Made by a program: the position numbers and the translations under genes
From: Benincasa hispida
Lineage: Eukaryota; Streptophyta; Magnoliopsida; Cucurbitales; Cucurbitaceae
Assembly: GCF_009727055.1 (NCBI RefSeq)
Contig: NC_052351.1
Span: forward strand, 53,759,123-53,823,122
Length of the DNA: 64,000 nt
Direction of reading: 5' to 3'
The notes under the pieces: generated by a model
What the model was told of the DNA's origin: nothing
Databases searched by the model: none
Seen by the model: the letters and a program-made list of their open reading frames with translations, nothing else
Shown here: piece after piece, positions 59,244 to 64,000 of the stretch
How positions within the stretch are numbered: the first letter of the stretch is position 1
How the letters are laid out: each line of letters starts with the position of its first letter

Positions 59244-61312
59244 AATGGAAGGAAATCATGCATGAGGATTTCCATGAGCAGCGGAAGGATCATTTCAAAT
59301 TTCAATCATATATGAACATTACAATTACAATCATAAATGGAAACAACAGGTATGTGCAAAATAGAAATTACAACATGCTTCTCTACAGATCAAGGGATAG
59401 AACACACATACCTTTGAAGACTTATCTTCAAGATCCCTCGATCACGAATGCTCGAACAATCAACAACACTGTAACACTCGAACACTCGTACACCACGACC
59501 ACAACACTGCACAATCACAACGAACTCGAAAAAAGTGATCACCCGGATCATGAACACAGTGAACGACCTCCACAAAACCTCGACTGTGTCGAGTTGAGTA
59601 TGACACCACCAAAAAGGTTACCTTGGTATTCTCGGTGTGAAAATCCAGAGTGTGGGCTCTATGTGGACTTGGTTAAAGGATGAGAATGAAGGAGAACAAT
59701 CGTGTAAATGATTCAACAAGTGGGAGATGATAAAGCCATCATATAGGTTGATGCCAAATCATTTATCAAATGCTATGCGATTGTTTAGCTAATCGTCCAG
59801 CTGAGTGTCTATCGTATAGGAACACTCCACGATCGTGTAGTCTCTCCAAGCTGTCATTTAATAAATCTGATTTACTTGACAACCTTTTCATGAGAACTTT
59901 CTGGGATTGGAAATCTCAAATCAACATCCACTAAAATTAGGAAAACATTTTCTCTTTATCTCACGGTTACCATGAAACTACCAATAACCTCCCACTCAAT
60001 TGGTTATTAGCGAAAAAGAGAATTATCCAATAATTAATATTATTATAAATATAAATGATAACCAACTTATCATACTATATTTATAACCTATAGTTTTAAT
60101 ATTTCATCTCATGAAATATATAAACTATAGCTCTTTTTCTATTCCATGGCAGTTAATGTAAATCTCATTTACATTAACCCTTACACTAGATGTATCTCAT
60201 ACATCACACTGATCATATCATATATAATCGAGTTACCTCTTGTCAATTTGAACATTTCAAATCAACACCAAGAGCTGGTCCTCAACTTGAATCCATTGAG
60301 CTACCAAGGGGACCTTATGGACCTGTAGCTCGAAGCTCCAACGGTACGTGAATAACTAACTAAACTCTTTAGTCATGGGATCCACCATTCGTTAACTACT
60401 ATGCACTCCACTAAAGACTGACAGTTGAACTCTCCTTACTACAGATATATTATGTGTCAATCTTAACCAATGAACAATGCGATAACCCTTCACAGATCGC
60501 TTGCAAGTACAACTCGGCCAATAACCGTTATTCCCCTGTAGTTACTTTAACTCTTTAAGTACCACTAATCCCTCTAATGAACATAAGTCATAGTCCTACT
60601 ATGACTGAGTCCTCTCTTCTAAAGAGAAGCTGTGGCCAGTATGTTCAAGACCCAGAATCAACCCTTAAGGGAGCAATCTATCTACTTACCCTTGCTTTGG
60701 GGAAGAAGTGAATTCCATCTTGTGTAATTGAGTTCCTAGCTCCCAAATCAGACAGGTCCCCAAAAAGGTAGGCATGTTAAGTTGGCAATATTGCCATTCT
60801 CACCCATACTAATCAAATGACCGTCCTCAAAGGCAAGAGTTCCTAAAACAGTCAGGATTGAGGTCATGTCACCTATGGTCGTTTAGGTGAGATGTAAGTG
60901 TCCAATATGAACGACGTTATATATAGAAACTAATCATCTCGTGCTCCGGTCTTATACAAACTAGGTATAGGACACCTTTGCTCGCATGTCTCCACATGAA
61001 TGGTCAGGATCTACAATTTTTAGTAGTTTACAACACTTGCAAACTCCTACAAAGCGGGTCGTATCCGTAGTGTCACCAGGATCAGGTATCCCACCTTAAT
61101 CTTTATACTATAGACCTATTTAGGTTATCACTTAAGGCATGATCCACTTGTATATCTCATATACATGCTTAAGTTTACATACAATAACCATGGAGCTTTG
61201 TTTATTGGATATGAGTAAATGCCAGAATGAAATAACTGTTATTTTATTCATAAACAATGTGTATATATACAAACAACGAGACTCCGGGAGAATTAAGACA
61301 CAAATCCCAAGA
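59244..61312 (-). mobile_element. 3' LTR of minus-strand copia element O
   Basis: On the minus strand it begins (TC)TTGGGATTTGTGTC at about 61312, the first G of TG having changed to C, directly after the purine tract AAGTGGGAGAT. It ends near GATTTCCTTCCA at about 59244. It carries family landmarks and an ACGATCGTG-type stretch (59770-59850). The plus frame 59258-59683 is antisense to the LTR end and is not a gene. It cuts the plus-strand LTR on its left. Confidence 0.75.
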
Positions 61313-61403
61313 ATCTCCCACTTATCCTAATGCCTCGGGAGACTAATGTACAATACAATATACAATAAACTAGGGCATACCCCAGTATTATCTCCCACTT
61401 GCC

Positions 61404-64000
61404 CTAGACAAGATGCTGCATGTCCCACAGACCCAGACATTCCAGGTGACCCTTAAACACTTTAGCCGTGAGAGCCTTTGTAAAAGGATCAGTAACCTTG
61501 TGCTCCGACATGATCTTCGTGACTATCACATCACTACAATGTACAATCTCCCTGATTAAGTGGTATTTCCATTCTATATGCTTGCCTCGACGATGAATCT
61601 GAGGTTCCTTCGAATTTGCCATAGCCCTACTGTTATCACAATAGAGAATGATAGGTAAATCCATATTTGGAACAACTTCCAAATCTGAAAGGAATTTCCT
61701 TAGCCAAACAGCATCCTTAGCTGCTTCACAAACGGCTACGTATTTGGCTTCCATAGTGGAGTTCGCGATGCATCCTTACTCAATGTTTCACCACACTACA
61801 ACCCTTCCATTCAGAGTGAACACTGACCCCAATGTCGATTTACGAGAATTTCTATTGGTCTGAAAGTCAGAGTCTGTGTATCATGTAAGGATCAGATCCT
61901 TATCTCCATACACGAGCATGTAGTTCCTCGTTCTCCAAAGATACTTGAGGATCGTCTTGACCGCCCTCCAGTGATAAAATCTTGGATTGGACTGATACTG
62001 ACTGACAATCCCTATTGCATAGCAAATGTCAGGTTTGGTACACAACATTGCATACATTAAGCTTCCTACAGCTAAAGCATAGAGAATCTATCTCATCTTC
62101 TCAACCTCTTGAAGTGTCTTAGGACATTAATCCTTAGACCAAACAATTCTATGCCTTAAGGGTAACAAACTCTTCTTGGAATCCTGCATCATGTACTTGA
62201 TCAACATTTGATCGATGTGTGATGCTTGAGACAGGGCTAACCTCTCGTTCTTATGATCTGGATCCCTAGAACGTATTGTACCTCACCCAAATATTTCATT
62301 TCAAACTGGCCAGCTAGCCATTTCTTAATGTTAGTCAAATATCCTACATCATTTCAATGAGTAGGATATCATCCACATACAGGACCAGGAAAGCTACTGA
62401 GCTATTGATGATCTTCTTGTAAACACAAAGCTTATAAATGTTCTGATCAAAGCCAAATGACTTGATCGCAGTATCAAATCTAATGTTCCACGATCGAGAC
62501 ACTTGTTTCAGCCCATAAATGGACCTATTAAGCTTGTAAACTTTTTGCTCTTGATCTGGAACTACGAACCCCTCTGGTTGAGTCATATAGATGGTCTCCT
62601 CAAGATTACCATTAAGAAAGGCAGTCTTGACGTTCATTTGCCATATCTCATAATCATAAAATGTGGCTATGGACAGGAGTATCCTAATAGACTTGAGCAT
62701 GACAACAGGTGAGAATGTTTCCTCATAGTCAACTCCCTCGACCTGGGTATAACCCTTTACCATGAGTCGAGCCTTAAAGGTTTGTACCTTTCCATCTACA
62801 CCTCTCTTTCTTTTATAGATCCACTTACACCAAATATATCTTACCTCATCAAACGGATCAACAAGCTCCCAGACATTATTGAAGTATAGAGACTCCATTT
62901 CCTGGCTCATGGCTTTAATCCATTCATCTTTGTCAACATCCTCCATTGCTTTCTTAAAAGACAATGGATCCTCGACCCCATCATTAGAAATGATGTTATG
63001 GGCTTCAGTCAAACCCATGTAGCGATCCGATGGCTTCATAACTCTCCCACTACGTCGAGGCAGTATCAACTCTTGAGCTGGTTGACTAGATGTACCGACC
63101 TCAATAACTATTTTTGATCTATCGGCCTGTTCAACAACTCTTGTTGAACCCTCAGTAGTCTCAATCTCACTAGAAATCTCACGTAAAACGAGTTTACTTC
63201 ATGGCTTATGATCCCAAACGTGGTCTTCTTTCAAGAAGATAGCATTTGTAGAAACAAACACTTTGTTCTCACTTGGATCATAGAAGAATCCACCCCTCGT
63301 TTCTTTGGGGTAGTCTATAAAATGGCAAACCCTCGAATACGGTTCCAACTTCTTCGGGTTAGTCACTAGCACATGTGCCCCAAATCCTGAAGTGGCGCTA
63401 CCTTTACGACCTCTTTACAACTCAAAAGGTGTTTTAAAAACACTTTTTGAGGGAAAATTGTTCAGGATATAGCATGCAGTCTCCACTGCAAAAACCCAAA
63501 ATGAGTCTGGAAGATGAGCATAACTCATCATAGATCGAACCATGTCCAACAAGGTTCTGTTTCTTCTTTCTGATACACCATTCTGCTGAGGTGTACCTGG
63601 GGCCGGGAGTTGGGACGTAATCCCATGTTTTATTATATAGTTCTGGAATTGGAGGTCCATATACTCTCCACCACGATCAGATAGTAGTGTTTTTATCTTC
63701 TTACCTAACAAGTTTTCAACTTCAGCCTTATACTCCTTGAACTTGTTAAGGACTTCAGACTTACGTTGCATGAGGTAGAGATACCCGTACCTTGAATAAT
63801 CATTTATGAAAGAGATGAAATATTCATGCCCACCTCGAGCCCTAACACTCATCGGACCACAGAGGTCAGAATGAACAAGCTCCAAGGCTTCCTTGGCTTT
63901 GTAACCTTTTCCAATAAAAGGTCGTTTGGTCATCTTGCCTTTGAGGCATGATTCAAACATTGGCAAGGAGTTTTCTTCTAAACTCTTTAGAAGTCCACTT
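61404..64000 (-). pseudogene. Gag-pol of minus-strand copia element O, cut by the window edge
   Basis: Best preserved copia here. From the right edge: the end of the pre-integrase zinc region, then integrase (63415-63966) with D, D and E motifs visible (LELVHSDLCGPM, LLSDRGGEYMD, NGVSERRNRT); a linker with LPRRSGRVMKP (about 63060); reverse transcriptase 62344-63069 (WCKWIYKRKRGVDGK; DVKTAFLNGNLEETIYM; YVDD kept at 62368-62379); a frameshift or short loss after LLIEMM; a decayed connection region (61760-62340); and RNase H 61404-61754 ending GLWDMQHLV. Stops between the blocks show it is inactive. Gag and 5' LTR, if present, lie beyond 64000. TNT1-94-like. Confidence 0.85.

Noticed and set aside
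59258..59683. 141-codon frame rich in His, Asn and Thr
   Set aside because: Antisense to the end of the element O LTR; simple codon repeats, no family resemblance.

Overview
The window is nuclear DNA of a flowering plant. Evidence: GT-AG introns, plant Ty1/copia and Ty3/gypsy remains with tRNA-iMet-type primer sites, MITE-like repeats, a tRNA-derived SINE, and a DUF642 cell-wall gene. The repeat style suggests a dicot, perhaps a cucurbit, but that is inference. Nothing bacterial, plasmid or CRISPR-like is present.

Only two ordinary genes can be supported, both spliced and convergent, in a gene island at about 47.5-51.9 kb. One is a three-exon secreted DUF642 protein of 371 residues (+ strand, 47556-49464). 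The other is a four-exon gene of unrecognised family, 252 residues (- strand, 50166-51902). Neither appears whole as a single open frame; I assembled both from splice sites and phase.

Layout: 1-4.5 kb, gypsy-like and copia LTR debris. 4.5-9.4 kb, AT-rich with three MITE-like repeats. 9.4-16.5 kb, one copia element with both LTRs, primer site and near-matching 5-bp target duplication, a decayed gag-pol, and a nested gypsy-type repeat. 16.5-21.8 kb, a minus-strand gypsy LTR and a minus-strand copia polyprotein. 21.8-26.1 kb, arrays with 80-, 29- and 10-bp periods, interrupted by a solo copia LTR. 26.1-29 kb, more LTR sequence including a second solo LTR with a perfect TTCTT duplication. 29.3-32.6 kb, gypsy-like LTRs. 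32.6-44.9 kb, two copia coding fragments joined head to tail, large LTRs, a second copy of the gypsy-type repeat and minus-strand copia scraps. 44.9-52.8 kb, the gene island with a MITE-like inverted repeat and a SINE. 52.8-64 kb, nested copia and gypsy LTRs and a minus-strand copia polyprotein running off the right edge.

I found no new biological system. The most important hidden signals are artefacts: two exact Tn5/Nextera mosaic-end junctions (11666-11696 and 57097-57133), each between duplicated copies of local sequence, plus a single N at 18061 with a similar flanking duplication. They point to mate-pair adapter left in the assembly. The most interesting biological pattern is a hairpin at comparable positions in several copies of one LTR family whose stem sequence differs between copies.
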